Assembly: GCF_017811755.1 (NCBI RefSeq)
Contig: NZ_JADDJF010000008.1
Location: forward strand, 1-64,000
Length of the DNA: 64,000 bases
Reading direction: 5' to 3'
DNA from: Pararhodobacter sp. SW119
GTDB lineage: Bacteria; Pseudomonadota; Alphaproteobacteria; Rhodobacterales; Rhodobacteraceae
The notes beneath the pieces are model-generated. The model worked only from the letters and a program-made list of their open reading frames with translations, made no database searches and was not told where the DNA came from. How positions within the stretch are numbered: the first letter of the stretch is position 1; each line of letters opens with the position of its first letter. Of the stretch, positions 38,088 through 46,762 are shown in pieces. Made by a program: the position numbers and the translations under genes.

Positions 38088-39509
38088 ATGAAGAATGCCG
38101 ATGCCGTCTGGGACCATGTCGATGCCAAGCGCGAGGATTTCGTCGCCCTCGCCGACCGGGTTTTCGACACGCCAGAGTTGCTCTACGCCGAGGTGGCTTC
38201 GTGCGCCGCGCATCTGGAGATGCTGGAGGCGCAGGGCTTCCGCGTCACGCGCGACGCGGCCGGTATCCCGACCGCAGTGATCGGCGAGGCCGGCGAGGGC
38301 GGGCCGGTCATCGCCATCCTGGGCGAATACGACGCGCTGCCGGGCCTGAGCCAGGCACCCGGCGTGGCCGAACACCGCCCGCTGGTCGAAGGCGGCAGCG
38401 GGCATGGCTGCGGGCACAACCTGCTGGGAAGTGCGGCGCTGCTGGCGGCGACGGCGATCAAGGACTGGCTGGCCGCGACCGGCATCAAGGCGCGCGTGCG
38501 CTACTACGGCTGCCCGGCCGAGGAGGGGGGCGCGGCCAAGACCTACATGGTGCGCGAGGGGCTTTTTGACGATGTCGCCGCCGCAATCACCTGGCACCCG
38601 GCCAGCTATACCTGCATCGATCACGCCAATTCGCTGGCGAACACGCGCATCGACTTCACCTTTCACGGCCGCGCCGCCCATGCCGCCGGGGCGCCGGAAC
38701 TGGGGCGCAGCGCGCTGGACGCGGTGGAACTGATGAACGTGGGCGTCAACTACCTGCGCGAGCACATGCCCGACGATGCGCGCATCCATTACGCCTACAT
38801 GGATGCCGGCGGCACCGCGCCGAACGTCGTGCAGGCGCGGGCGACCGTGCGGCAGCTGATCCGGGCGCGTGACCTGTCGGGGCTGCGGGCGCTGGTCGCG
38901 CGGGTGCGCAAGGTCGCGGATGGCGCGGCGCTGATGACCGAGACGCAGGTCAGCACGCAGGTCTTTTCCGGCGTGTCGAACCTGCTGGGCAATCGCCCGC
39001 TGGAAGAGGCGATGCAGCGCACGCTCGATGCGCTCGGCCCCGTGCCGTTCGACGAGGGCGACCGCGCCTTCGCCCGCGAGATCCGCAAGACGCTGGGCGA
39101 GGACGACATCACCGCGACCTTCCGCCGGTTGGGGTTGGAGCCGGACTACGACAAGCCGCTCTGCGATTTCGTGGCGCCCCTCGACCGGCGCAGCGGCGGG
39201 GGCGAGGGGTCGACCGATGTCGGCGACGTCTCCTGGGCGGTGCCGACGGTGCAGGCGCGAGTGACGACCTGCGCCCTGGGCACACCCTTTCATACCTGGC
39301 AGCTGACCGCGCAGGGCAAATCCCCGATGGCGCACAAGGGGATGATCCATGCCGCCAAGACGATGGCGGCGACCGCCCGGATCCTGATCGAGGAGCCGGC
39401 GACGCTGGCCGCCGCGCAGACCGCGCATCGCAAGCATCTGGAACGCACACCCTATGTCTGCCCGATCCCCGAGGACGTGCACCCGCCGATCCCGCGCAAG
39501 GCGGCTTGA
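38088..39509 (+). CDS. M20 family amidohydrolase (AbgB-like)
   Basis: Zinc-dependent amidohydrolase of 473 residues, similar in length and motif order to the AbgB subunit of p-aminobenzoyl-glutamate hydrolase and related peptidases. The metal-binding HGCGHN follows GEYDALPG, and CPAEEGGAAK carries the conserved Glu-Glu pair. The dimerisation domain covers about residues 200-310. The C-terminal motif GSTDVGDVSW contains a metal-binding Asp. GGAGA lies upstream. No AbgA- or AbgT-like gene is adjacent. The substrate may be an N-acyl amino acid or aminobenzoyl-glutamate. Confidence 0.88.
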   Translation: MKNADAVWDHVDAKREDFVALADRVFDTPELLYAEVASCAAHLEMLEAQGFRVTRDAAGIPTAVIGEAGEGGPVIAILGEYDALPGLSQAPGVAEHRPLVEGGSGHGCGHNLLGSAALLAATAIKDWLAATGIKARVRYYGCPAEEGGAAKTYMVREGLFDDVAAAITWHPASYTCIDHANSLANTRIDFTFHGRAAHAAGAPELGRSALDAVELMNVGVNYLREHMPDDARIHYAYMDAGGTAPNVVQARATVRQLIRARDLSGLRALVARVRKVADGAALMTETQVSTQVFSGVSNLLGNRPLEEAMQRTLDALGPVPFDEGDRAFAREIRKTLGEDDITATFRRLGLEPDYDKPLCDFVAPLDRRSGGGEGSTDVGDVSWAVPTVQARVTTCALGTPFHTWQLTAQGKSPMAHKGMIHAAKTMAATARILIEEPATLAAAQTAHRKHLERTPYVCPIPEDVHPPIPRKAA

Positions 39510-39562
39510 GCAGCTGCGCGGCTGCTCTCGGCGACGCCGACAGATGACGTCGAAAAGCGGGG

Positions 39563-39635
39563 GTGCGCACGCGTGCGCACTTCCGCAAGTCATTGATCCG
39601 GCGTGTGATTCTGGTGGCGTTAACCGCAGTGAAAG
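39563..39635 (+). repeat. Tail-to-tail palindrome element, copy F
   Basis: Plus-strand copy 53 bases after the amidohydrolase stop. The 18-bp palindrome GTGCGCACGCGTGCGCAC (39563-39580, centre 39571.5) is followed by CAAGTCATTG at 39586 (14.5 bp) and TTAACCGCAGTGAAAG at 39620 (48.5 bp). Confidence 0.88.
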
Positions 39636-39677
39636 CTTTGCGGGGGTGCCAGCTTGCCCTGCGCCGCTCTGCAGCCG

Positions 39678-39700
39678 CAGCGCCGCCAGGCGCGGCGCTG
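39678..39700. terminator. Hairpin between copies F and G
   Basis: Perfect 9-bp stem CAGCGCCGC/GCGGCGCTG with a 5-base loop. There is no T-run on either side. It sits midway between the two facing elements, so it could halt or fold either transcript. Terminator function is a guess. Confidence 0.45.
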
Positions 39701-39705
39701 AGTGG

Positions 39706-39777
39706 ATTGCCAAATGGTTAAGAAAATTTCGGTTATGTATTCACATCAATGACTTGATGGATCGTCCACGCGTGGAC
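39706..39777 (-). repeat. Tail-to-tail palindrome element, copy G
   Basis: Minus-strand copy 17 bases after the dCTP deaminase stop. The palindrome GTCCACGCGTGGAC (39764-39777, centre 39770.5) is followed on the minus strand by CAAGTCATTG at 39756 (14.5 bp) and TTAACC at 39721 (49.5 bp). Its box continues ATTTGG and so departs from the consensus after TTAACC; the spacing still holds. Confidence 0.75.
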
Positions 39778-39794
39778 CCTGCCTTGCATCGCCG

Positions 39795-40889
39795 TCAATT
39801 GGCGCGAAAATGCTTGGACAGCTTCAACCCCTGGCCCTGGTAGTTTGACGCGATCCCCGCGCCGTAAAGCGTCGCCGGCGGCTCGATCATCCGCTCGTAG
39901 ACCAGTCTGCCGACGATCTGCCCGTGCTCCAGCGCAAAGGGCGCCTCGTGGCAGCGCACCTCCAGCACTCCCCGCGCGCCGGCGCCACCGGCCTCCGCGT
40001 GACCGAAGCCCGGGTCGAAAAAGCCCGCGTAATGGACGCGGAATTCGCCGACCATCGCGAGGTAGGGGGCCATCTCGGCGGCGAAGTCGGGCGGAATATG
40101 CACCGCCTCACGGCTGACGAGGATGTAGAAGGCGCCGGGGTCGAGGATCAACGGACCGCCACTCGCGCCCAGCGGTTCCCAGAAATCCGCGGCGTCGTAC
40201 TGGCCGATCCGGTCCAGATCGATGACACCCGAATGCGGCTTCGCGCGATAGCCCAGCAACGCGCCGGTCTGCGGGCGCAGATCGACGGAAAAGGCCAACC
40301 CCTCGGAGATCACCGCCTCACCCGAGACGAGGCGCGCGCGTTCATGCAGAGCCACCAGTTCGGCATCGGTCAGGACAGCCTGCCCACGCCGGAACCGGAT
40401 CTGGTTCAGCCGCATTCCCGGTCGCACCAGGACGGAAAAGGATCGCGGGCAGACCTCGGCATAAAGCGGGCCGTCGTAGCCCGCCGCCACGCGGTCGAAT
40501 TCGACGCCTTCGTCGGTGACCACGCGCGTCAGCACGTCCAGCCGCCCGGTCGAGCTTTTGGCGTTGGCCACGGCCTGGATATCGGCGGGCAATGTCAGCC
40601 GTTCCATCAACGGAACCAGATAGACGCAGCCTTTCTCGAGCACCGCGCCGGCGCCGATGTCCATGCGGTGCATCTCGAATTCCGACAGACGGTCGGCGAC
40701 GCGCCGTCCGCGCCCGGCCAGAAACGAGGCGCGCATCCGCCAGGCCTGCGTGCCCAACCGCAGGTCGAGGCTGGCGGGCTGGATCTGCGCGTCCTCGATG
40801 CCGCGATCGGCGGCGATTTCCCCGCGTGCGATCATGTCGCGAATCATCTGCGCCGGTAGCACCCCGGTTCTGCTTGGCGTCTCGGTCAT
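39795..40889 (-). CDS. dcd: dCTP deaminase, two-domain type
   Basis: Predicted 2'-deoxycytidine 5'-triphosphate deaminase of 364 residues, nearly twice the size of E. coli Dcd. The N-terminal part opens GVLPAQMIRDMI and reads QIQPASLDLRLG, the start of a Dcd fold. A second Dcd-like repeat follows in the C-terminal half (about 190-364) with PHSGVIDLDRIGQY and AGFFDPGFGHAEAGG. This doubled arrangement is the form found in alphaproteobacteria. It supplies dUTP for dTMP synthesis. The tRNA-Pro gene lies upstream on the same strand. Confidence 0.9.
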   Translation of the reverse strand: MTETPSRTGVLPAQMIRDMIARGEIAADRGIEDAQIQPASLDLRLGTQAWRMRASFLAGRGRRVADRLSEFEMHRMDIGAGAVLEKGCVYLVPLMERLTLPADIQAVANAKSSTGRLDVLTRVVTDEGVEFDRVAAGYDGPLYAEVCPRSFSVLVRPGMRLNQIRFRRGQAVLTDAELVALHERARLVSGEAVISEGLAFSVDLRPQTGALLGYRAKPHSGVIDLDRIGQYDAADFWEPLGASGGPLILDPGAFYILVSREAVHIPPDFAAEMAPYLAMVGEFRVHYAGFFDPGFGHAEAGGAGARGVLEVRCHEAPFALEHGQIVGRLVYERMIEPPATLYGAGIASNYQGQGLKLSKHFRAN

Positions 40890-40950
40890 GTCGACTCCGG
40901 CTCGAATGCCGACGGCCCGCGGCAGGGTCACTACCGCGGGCCGAGGATGA

Positions 40951-41028
40951 TGGTCGGGCTGGCGAGATTCGAACTCACGACCTTCCGTCCCCCAGACGGA
41001 CGCGCTAACCAGACTGCGCCACAGCCCG
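40951..41028 (-). tRNA. tRNA-Pro (anticodon GGG)
   Basis: The minus strand folds into a full cloverleaf of 78 bases with CCA encoded. The acceptor stem is CGGGCTG/CAGCCCG with discriminator A. The anticodon stem TCCGT/ACGGA encloses the loop CTGGGGG, giving anticodon GGG with T33 and G37, as expected for proline codon CCC. The T-loop is GTTCGAATC. A possible promoter upstream is TTGCTC at 41060-41065 and TAGAAA at 41038-41043 (minus strand, 16-base spacer). Confidence 0.96.
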
Positions 41029-41106
41029 ACGAGGCGCTTTCTACCGGTTTTCCGGCCGGGAGCAAGGGAGAATCCGTACCCTGCGGCACCACAGACACCC
41101 GCCGTT

Positions 41107-41859
41107 TCACCAGCGTCGGGTGCCCGAGACTTCGGCCATTCGATCGAGAAGGCGGTCGAGGCGTTGCGCGATCGGTGCCATCGCGGCCCTTGCGGCGGAG
41201 TCCTCGGGCAGCTTGCGCAAGCTCTCGGCGAGGCGCGGTCCTTCCGGATCGGGATCTGGCGACAGGTCGGGCAGAGGCGGAAGCGGCCTGCGCGCTGTGC
41301 TGGGCCCGCTGGCGGCGACGGGTGTTGACGGGCTGCTCGTTGGCGACGTGTCTTCGGCGGGTGCCTCGTCTGAGGCGGCTTCAGCGGGCGAAACCTGACT
41401 CGCGGCGGGCAGAGATCGCGCGCCGCGCTGCGGTGGGGGTTCCGTGCGCGCCTCCGCACCGTCGGTCGCCGGCGCCGGATCGGGGGACGTCGAGGGCCGC
41501 TGAACCAGCGACGGCTTCGGCGCTGCGGTCGCCTCCGCCGTTTCCACTTCTCCGGTGTTCGCCTCCTCCTCGACGCCGAGCTTGCGGGTGCTGCGGCCCA
41601 GGCCGATGACGTGGCGCACCCCTTCTTCCTGCATGATCTTCTGCACGCCACGGATGGTGATGCCGCGGTCCTGAAGCAGATGCTTGATCCCGGCGATGAG
41701 CGCCAGGTCGTCGGGGCGGTAATACCGACGCCCGCCCGCCCGCTTGACCGGGCGCACCTGATAGAACTTGCTTTCCCAGAAGCGCAGGACATGCGCCGGG
41801 GTGTCAAGAATCTCGGATACCTCGGAGATCGTGCGGAACGCCTCGGGCGCCTTCTTCAT
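41107..41859 (-). CDS. MerR family transcriptional regulator
   Basis: DNA-binding protein of 250 residues. The N-terminal MerR helix-turn-helix and wing cover residues 9-75: [19 protein letters not shown], then [19 protein letters not shown]. The remainder is Pro/Ala/Glu-rich, low in complexity and without a metal-binding Cys pattern; a short helix lies at the end. This type always sits directly after ihfA in alphaproteobacteria and does not look like a metal sensor. Its target genes are unknown. It is three bases from ihfA, so they are cotranscribed. Confidence 0.9.
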   Translation of the reverse strand: MKKAPEAFRTISEVSEILDTPAHVLRFWESKFYQVRPVKRAGGRRYYRPDDLALIAGIKHLLQDRGITIRGVQKIMQEEGVRHVIGLGRSTRKLGVEEEANTGEVETAEATAAPKPSLVQRPSTSPDPAPATDGAEARTEPPPQRGARSLPAASQVSPAEAASDEAPAEDTSPTSSPSTPVAASGPSTARRPLPPLPDLSPDPDPEGPRLAESLRKLPEDSAARAAMAPIAQRLDRLLDRMAEVSGTRRW

Positions 41860-41862
41860 CGA

Positions 41863-42177
41863 TCAGTCTCCGCTCCCCGCCAGGGCGGCCTCCGCCACGC
41901 GTTCCTTGAGAAGGTGCGAGGGCCGGAAGGACAGGACGCGGCGCGGGCTGATCGGCACTTCTTCGCCGGTTTTCGGGTTGCGGCCGATTCGCGCGGACTT
42001 GTCGCGCACGCTGAAGGTGCCGAAAGAGGAAATCTTGACCTGTTCGCCCGCGACCAGCGCGTCCGAGATATGCTGGATCAGGGATTCGACGAGTTGCGCC
42101 GACTCGTTGCGTGAAAGGCCGACCTCACGGAACACGGCCTCGCTCAAGTCCATACGAGTCAATGTATTCTCGCCCAT
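41863..42177 (-). CDS. ihfA: Integration host factor alpha subunit
   Basis: Histone-like DNA-bending subunit of 104 residues that pairs with IhfB. The HU/IHF core runs [18 protein letters not shown] to [12 protein letters not shown], and the beta-arm Pro in GRNPKTGE is present. The start at 42177 is chosen because AGGGG lies seven bases upstream; ATGs at 42183 and 42195 would sit on top of that site. It lies between fabH and the MerR gene, a conserved neighbourhood. Confidence 0.95.
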   Translation of the reverse strand: MGENTLTRMDLSEAVFREVGLSRNESAQLVESLIQHISDALVAGEQVKISSFGTFSVRDKSARIGRNPKTGEEVPISPRRVLSFRPSHLLKERVAEAALAGSGD

Positions 42178-42304
42178 TGTCATCCCCTGTTCCATTATAT
42201 TGCTGTTTCGTAACGATGCGGCAAGGTCAATTCAAAGTCAATATCAATGGCTTGCAGAGCAATGTTGGTACAACCATAGCGGGCGGAACTTCGCCCAGCA
42301 GGAA

Positions 42305-43291
42305 TTACCAGCGCAGGACCACGGCGCCCCAGGCAAGGCCGCCGCCGATCGCCTCGATCACGATCAGGTTTCCGGGTTTGATCTGACCGCGGGCGACCCC
42401 GACCGACAGCGCCAGCGGGATGGAGGCGGCCGAGGTGTTGCCGTGATCGGCCACGGTGACGACGACGCGGTCCATCGGCAGGCCGAGCTTCTGAGCGGTT
42501 CCCCGAATGATGCGCAGGTTGGCCTGGTGCGGGACGATCCAGTCGATCTCGTCCACGGTAACGCCGGCACGGTCGATGGCGGTGCGGGCGGTTCGGGCGA
42601 GTTTCTCGACCGCGTGGCGGAACACCTCCTTGCCCTGCATGCGCAGGCAGCCGGCGGTTCCCGAGGTCGACACGCCGCCGTCTACATAAAGAATACCCTT
42701 CTGCGTGCCGTCCGAATTCAGATCGGATGACAGGATGCCGCGGTCCGCGGTGCTGCCGGTTCCTTCCTGGGCTTCCAGGATCACCGCGCCGGCGCCATCT
42801 CCGAAAAGCACGCAGGTGCCGCGGTCGGTCCAGTCGAGGATCCGGCTGAAGGTTTCGGCGCCGATGATCATCACGCGACGGGCGGATCCGGCCGCGATCA
42901 GTGCCTGCGCGTTTGCCATCGCGAAGACGAACCCGGCGCAAACGGCCTGGATGTCGAAGGCGAAACCGCGGGTCATTCCCAGTTTTGCCTGGACCATCGT
43001 GGCGACCGAGGGGAAGGTCAGATCGGGGGTCGAGGTCGCGACGATGATCGCGTCGAGCGCATCGGCATCGAGACCGGCCATCGAGAGGGCCGCGCGCGCA
43101 GCATGAGTCGCCAGATCCGAGGTCGCCTCTCCCTCGGCGGCGAAATGGCGCCGCTCGATCCCCGAGCGCGAGACGATCCATTCGTCACTGGTGTCGAGCG
43201 TTGCCTCGAACTCGGCGTTCGGCACGACGCGGGCGGGCAGATAGTGGCCCACGCCGATCACCACGGCGCGGGTGACGGCGCTTTCGGTCAT
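42305..43291 (-). CDS. fabH: Beta-ketoacyl-ACP synthase III
   Basis: Starts fatty acid chains by condensing acetyl-CoA with malonyl-ACP. The protein has 328 residues. The catalytic triad is visible: Cys118 in DIQAVCAGF, His in VPHQANLRII and Asn in DHGNTSAAS. The glycine-rich FGDGAGA and the C-terminal GGGLAWG are typical. The start overlaps the stop of plsX by four bases (ATGA). A 127-base gap separates it from ihfA and probably contains that gene's promoter. Confidence 0.97.
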   Translation of the reverse strand: MTESAVTRAVVIGVGHYLPARVVPNAEFEATLDTSDEWIVSRSGIERRHFAAEGEATSDLATHAARAALSMAGLDADALDAIIVATSTPDLTFPSVATMVQAKLGMTRGFAFDIQAVCAGFVFAMANAQALIAAGSARRVMIIGAETFSRILDWTDRGTCVLFGDGAGAVILEAQEGTGSTADRGILSSDLNSDGTQKGILYVDGGVSTSGTAGCLRMQGKEVFRHAVEKLARTARTAIDRAGVTVDEIDWIVPHQANLRIIRGTAQKLGLPMDRVVVTVADHGNTSAASIPLALSVGVARGQIKPGNLIVIEAIGGGLAWGAVVLRW

Positions 43292-44403
43292 TCCGCGACT
43301 CCTTCTTGAGCGGTATCCTGCGCCGAGCGTGCGGCAATCACAAGCCGCTCGGCCATCCGCCCCTGGTAGCCCGACTGCGCGAGTTTTGCCGCCAGGCCGA
43401 TGGCGGCGGCAATGCCCGTGGCATCCGCGGACCCGTGCGACTTGACCACCGTACCGTTCAGTCCCAGGAAGACGCCGCCATTGACCCGTCGCGGGTCGAT
43501 CCGGTCGCGCAGGCGGTCGATCGCACCCTTGGCCAGAAGCGCGCCGAGCGAGGAGACCAGGGTCGAGCGCAACGCCTCGCGCAGGAAATCGCCGATCAGG
43601 CGTGCCGTACCCTCGCCGGTTTTCAGGGCGATGTTGCCGGTGAACCCGTCGGTGACCACGACATCGACATGCGCCGCGGGGATGTCGCTGCCTTCGACGA
43701 AGCCGACGAATTCATAGCGTCCGGTTTCCTCGTGTCCGCCGATCAACTCGTGCGCGGCGCGGATCTCGGCGCGGCCCTTGTGATCCTCGGTCCCGACGTT
43801 CAGCAGGCCGACGCGCGGGCGCGGTTCGTTGAAACCGTTTCGGAAATAGGTCACGCCCATGATCGCGTAGGCCAGCAGGTCCGGCGCGTCGGCCTTCACG
43901 TCGGCGCCGACATCGAGCATGATGTTGAAGCCATGCTTGCCGCGCGCCGGCCAGAGGCAGGCGATAGCCGGGCGGTTCACGCCCTCCATCCGGCGCAGCT
44001 GCAGCATCGAGACGGCCATCAGCGCGCCGGTATTCCCGCAAGACACCGCCGCTTGCGCCTGACCGTCGCGCAGCGCGGCGATCGCGGACCACATCGAGGT
44101 GTCCTTGCCGTGCCGCATGATCTGGCTGGGTTTATCCTGCATCGTGACCGCCCGGTCCGCATGGCAAATCACCGCCCGGTCGGACAGAACCGGAAAGCGT
44201 GACGCCATGGGCTCTAGTACGGTCGAATCGCCGTGGATCAGCAGATGAAGTCCGCTCTCTGCATCCAGAGCGCGGGCGGCACCGGTCATCACCGCCGCCG
44301 GACCGAGGTCACCACCCATCGCATCGAGCGAAATGGTGACACGTCCCTTTTCGGGAACGGGCGCGCTGGCTCCGGTTTGCGGATGGTCCTGCGCGGAGGT
44401 CAT
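43288..44403 (-). CDS. plsX: Phosphate acyltransferase PlsX
   Basis: Converts acyl-ACP to acyl phosphate for phospholipid synthesis. The protein has 371 residues. Family motifs include ISLDAMGGDLGP near residues 25-36, VSCGNTGALMA, LDVGADVKADAPDL and TDGFTGNIALKTGEG. It is membrane-peripheral in the family. It is coupled to fabH by a four-base overlap and preceded by rpmF 23 bases upstream. The first 20 residues are a variable, Pro-rich extension. Confidence 0.97.
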   Translation of the reverse strand: MTSAQDHPQTGASAPVPEKGRVTISLDAMGGDLGPAAVMTGAARALDAESGLHLLIHGDSTVLEPMASRFPVLSDRAVICHADRAVTMQDKPSQIMRHGKDTSMWSAIAALRDGQAQAAVSCGNTGALMAVSMLQLRRMEGVNRPAIACLWPARGKHGFNIMLDVGADVKADAPDLLAYAIMGVTYFRNGFNEPRPRVGLLNVGTEDHKGRAEIRAAHELIGGHEETGRYEFVGFVEGSDIPAAHVDVVVTDGFTGNIALKTGEGTARLIGDFLREALRSTLVSSLGALLAKGAIDRLRDRIDPRRVNGGVFLGLNGTVVKSHGSADATGIAAAIGLAAKLAQSGYQGRMAERLVIAARSAQDTAQEGVAE

Positions 44404-44426
44404 CTAGGCTGCGCCGGGTTCCGCGA

Positions 44427-44633
44427 TCAGGCCGCGTCGTCTTCCAGATCGATGTCCGAGGTCTGGGCGACCACTTCACGTCCGGAATAGCTGCCGCAGG
44501 ACGGACAGACGTGGTGCGGACGCTTGAGTTCGCCACAGCTGGGACATTCGTTGGGATTGCCGGCCACCAGGGCGTCGTGGGCACGACGCATGTTCCGGCG
44601 GGAGCGGGTGACGCGGTTCTGTTGAACGGCCAT
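44427..44633 (-). CDS. rpmF: 50S ribosomal protein L32
   Basis: Ribosomal protein of 68 residues. The N-terminus [20 protein letters not shown] is canonical. Two Cys pairs, [18 protein letters not shown], form the zinc ribbon. The C-terminus is longer and more acidic than in E. coli (DIDLEDDAA), as is common in alphaproteobacteria. It lies between yceD and plsX, the standard order. Confidence 0.98.
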   Translation of the reverse strand: MAVQQNRVTRSRRNMRRAHDALVAGNPNECPSCGELKRPHHVCPSCGSYSGREVVAQTSDIDLEDDAA

Positions 44634-44818
44634 GGCTTAACCTCTGAGAAGTTCGAACGGGTGCGACGGGGCGACCCGAAAGATTTGGAATACTGTTGCT
44701 GCGGCGACGCCTTTACACCGCTCCTGCGATGCATCCAAGCCCCGTCGTGCATGAGCGCCGGAACATAGGGATTTTTTGTCTCGGCGCAAGCGGTTTCGGC
44801 GGCTCTGGCCGAGGGCGT

Positions 44819-45385
44819 TCAGCCTTCGTCGCGCTTCGGACGTTTCAGTGCGGCCAGTGCAGCAAAGGGATTCGGGCGCGAATCGTCCAGGGGGGCGGCG
44901 CCCGGCGGGGCGAATTCCTCGGTCCCCAGTTCGGCGCCCGGCTTGCGCGGATAATCCGGTAGCGCCAGTGCCAGCGCCTCGATCATCACGGCGCCGGGGT
45001 CGATGACGTTGCCCAGCTTCTCGATCGTTTCGTCCTCGGGCATCTCGACCTCGTGCTCGGTCGGCTCGGGCAGATCGTGCAGGAAGTGCCGCGTCACCTC
45101 GGTCTCGATCCGGGTGACGACGGGGTCGGCGGTGATCACGCAGGGCTGCACCACTGTCGCGCCGAGATGTCCGTTCAGGTGCCAGTCCTGCTGGCCCGCC
45201 GCCGAGACCTCGCCAACGAAATCGAGCTTGCGCAGGGCGCTCAGCCCCAGTTCGGCGGCAATCGCCGTGCGGGCTTCGGGATCGGGGCGCAGGTGGAAAC
45301 GGGTCGGCCGGCGCGGCGGCAGATCCGCCACGCGCAGCGGCAGGCTGGCGCGGGGCAGGGGAGAGGCCTGGGAGGGGTCGTGCAT
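44819..45385 (-). CDS. YceD family protein (DUF177)
   Basis: A 188-residue protein of the YceD/DUF177 family that is found next to rpmF in most bacteria and is linked to 23S rRNA and ribosome assembly. The segments LRKLDFVGEVSAAGQQDWHLNG and QPCVITADPVVTRIE match the family core, and the acidic C-terminal EEFAPPGAAPLDDSRPNPFAAL is typical. The start at 45385 gives the family length; in-frame ATG codons at 45424 and 45592 are possible but overlap the divergent bamE leader. The gap to rpmF is 185 bases, large for this pair. Confidence 0.88.
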   Translation of the reverse strand: MHDPSQASPLPRASLPLRVADLPPRRPTRFHLRPDPEARTAIAAELGLSALRKLDFVGEVSAAGQQDWHLNGHLGATVVQPCVITADPVVTRIETEVTRHFLHDLPEPTEHEVEMPEDETIEKLGNVIDPGAVMIEALALALPDYPRKPGAELGTEEFAPPGAAPLDDSRPNPFAALAALKRPKRDEG

Positions 45386-45543
45386 CGCATTGATCTTTCG
45401 GCTCTTGCTGAGGCCGCGTTCCATTCTTGAACCGGGCCGCACCTTTCTGTAATCCATGCAGGGCGCGGGGGCCAGTCCGGGACCCGCCGCGTCCTGTCGG
45501 GCGAACGATCCGGCGGGCAGACAGACAAGGGGCAGGGGCACGC

Positions 45544-46014
45544 ATGGAACGGATCGCTCGCGAAGCTGGCACGGGGCGCTGGCGCCTGGCACTTGTCGGG
45601 GCGTTGCTCCTGCTGGGGGTTGCGGCGTGTTCGCCGGTGATGCGCTACCACGGCTACGTGCCCAACGACGCGGCGCTGGCGGAGATCGATGTCGGGCGGG
45701 ACACGCGCGAGACGGTGCAGGAAAAGCTGGGGCGCCCCGGGGTCGGCGGCGTGCTAGAAGGGTCGGACTGGTTCTACGTTCAGTCCGACTGGGAACACCG
45801 CGAATGGCGCGCCCCGGTGGAGGTGCGCCGCGAGGTGGTCGCGATCAGCTTCGATGGCCGCGGGACGGTCAGCAATATCGAACGCTTCGGGCTGCAGGAC
45901 GGCGAGGTGGTGGAGTTGTCGCGCCGCGTGACCGATACCGGACCGCGCGGTCCCGGCTTCCTGCGCATGCTGGGCTCTGCACTGGGGCGGATCGGGCCCG
46001 GCGCTTTCAACTGA
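45544..46014 (+). CDS. bamE: Outer membrane assembly lipoprotein BamE (SmpA/OmlA)
   Basis: Lipoprotein of 156 residues of the BAM complex, which inserts beta-barrel proteins into the outer membrane. The lipobox is LLLLGVAAC (Cys near 29). The OmlA core includes RYHGYVPNDAALAEIDVGRDTRE, KLGRPG and WFYVQSDWEHREWRAP. The start at 45544 gives a proper signal peptide with a preceding basic stretch. It is divergent from yceD. Copy H of the repeated element follows 85 bases after its stop. Confidence 0.92.
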   Translation: MERIAREAGTGRWRLALVGALLLLGVAACSPVMRYHGYVPNDAALAEIDVGRDTRETVQEKLGRPGVGGVLEGSDWFYVQSDWEHREWRAPVEVRREVVAISFDGRGTVSNIERFGLQDGEVVELSRRVTDTGPRGPGFLRMLGSALGRIGPGAFN

Positions 46015-46098
46015 TCGACGCCGGATCGTCGAGGTAGTTCAGTCGCTGATGGAACTGCCCGCGACCGTGCTACGCAGTCCTCGAGGATTGGCGGGCAG

Positions 46099-46185
46099 AG
46101 GGGTGTGCAAGTTGCACACCCCTGTCAACCCGTTGTAATCCTGAGGAAACGTGAAAAATCGAAACCTTTTGTTAACCGAACCGAC
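46099..46185 (+). repeat. Tail-to-tail palindrome element, copy H (divergent)
   Basis: Plus-strand copy 85 bases after bamE. The palindrome is 25 bp with an odd centre (46099-46123, core GTGTGCAAGTTGCACAC, centre 46111). CAACCCGTTG starts at 46126 (15 bp, equivalent to 14.5 given the odd centre). The box is displaced: TTAACC begins at 46172, about 61 bp from the centre, and is followed by GAACCG rather than the consensus. CGAAACC lies just before it. This is the most degenerate member. Confidence 0.65.
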
Positions 46186-46246
46186 GCGCCCTGTGCGAGG
46201 CTACGCAGGGTCAGGTCGATCGGGACGCCTCGCGCTACGCGCGGGA

Positions 46247-46648
46247 TCAGTCCTCGGATTTTGGCTCGAAATCCAGCGCGACGCCGTTGATGCAGTAGCG
46301 CAGCCCGGTCGGTTGCGGCCCGTCCGGAAAGACATGCCCGAGATGGGCGTCGCACCGGTCGCAATGCACTTCGGTCCGGCGCATGAAGAAGCTGCGATCC
46401 TCGGTCGTGGCGATCGGCGCGTCCTCGATCGGCGCCCAGAAGCTGGGCCAGCCGGACCCCGATTCGAACTTGCGCGCCTGGTCGAACAGTTCCGCCCCGC
46501 AGCAGGTGCAGCGGAAGACGCCCGGCGCCTTCGGAAAGTCGTCATGGGTGAAGGCGCGTTCGGTGCCGTGCTTGCGCGTGACCTTGTAGGCCAAGTCGGA
46601 CAATTGTTCGCGCCATTCGGTTTCCGATTTGGTGATCTTCTCGCTCAT
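46247..46648 (-). CDS. msrB: Peptide-methionine (R)-S-oxide reductase
   Basis: Repairs oxidised methionine R-sulfoxide. The protein has 133 residues. The zinc ligands are Cys47, Cys50, Cys96 and Cys99, and the catalytic Cys119 is in RYCINGVALDF. The sequence GWPSFW is characteristic. There is no signal peptide, so it acts in the cytoplasm. It stands alone, converging on bamE. Confidence 0.97.
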   Translation of the reverse strand: MSEKITKSETEWREQLSDLAYKVTRKHGTERAFTHDDFPKAPGVFRCTCCGAELFDQARKFESGSGWPSFWAPIEDAPIATTEDRSFFMRRTEVHCDRCDAHLGHVFPDGPQPTGLRYCINGVALDFEPKSED

Positions 46649-46762
46649 CGATTCTTTCCTTCTTGATCTTCCTTCAAGCTAGGCATCGCGGCGCCCAATT
46701 CCAGAGCGCGCGCGCGTGACGCAGCGCTTGACCTTGCCGCAGCCGCCGGCTAGCCCGCGCGC

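Noticed and set aside
40951-41028. tRNA-Pro as a phage or island attachment site
   Set aside because: No duplicated tRNA 3' end and no integrase are seen on either side within the window.
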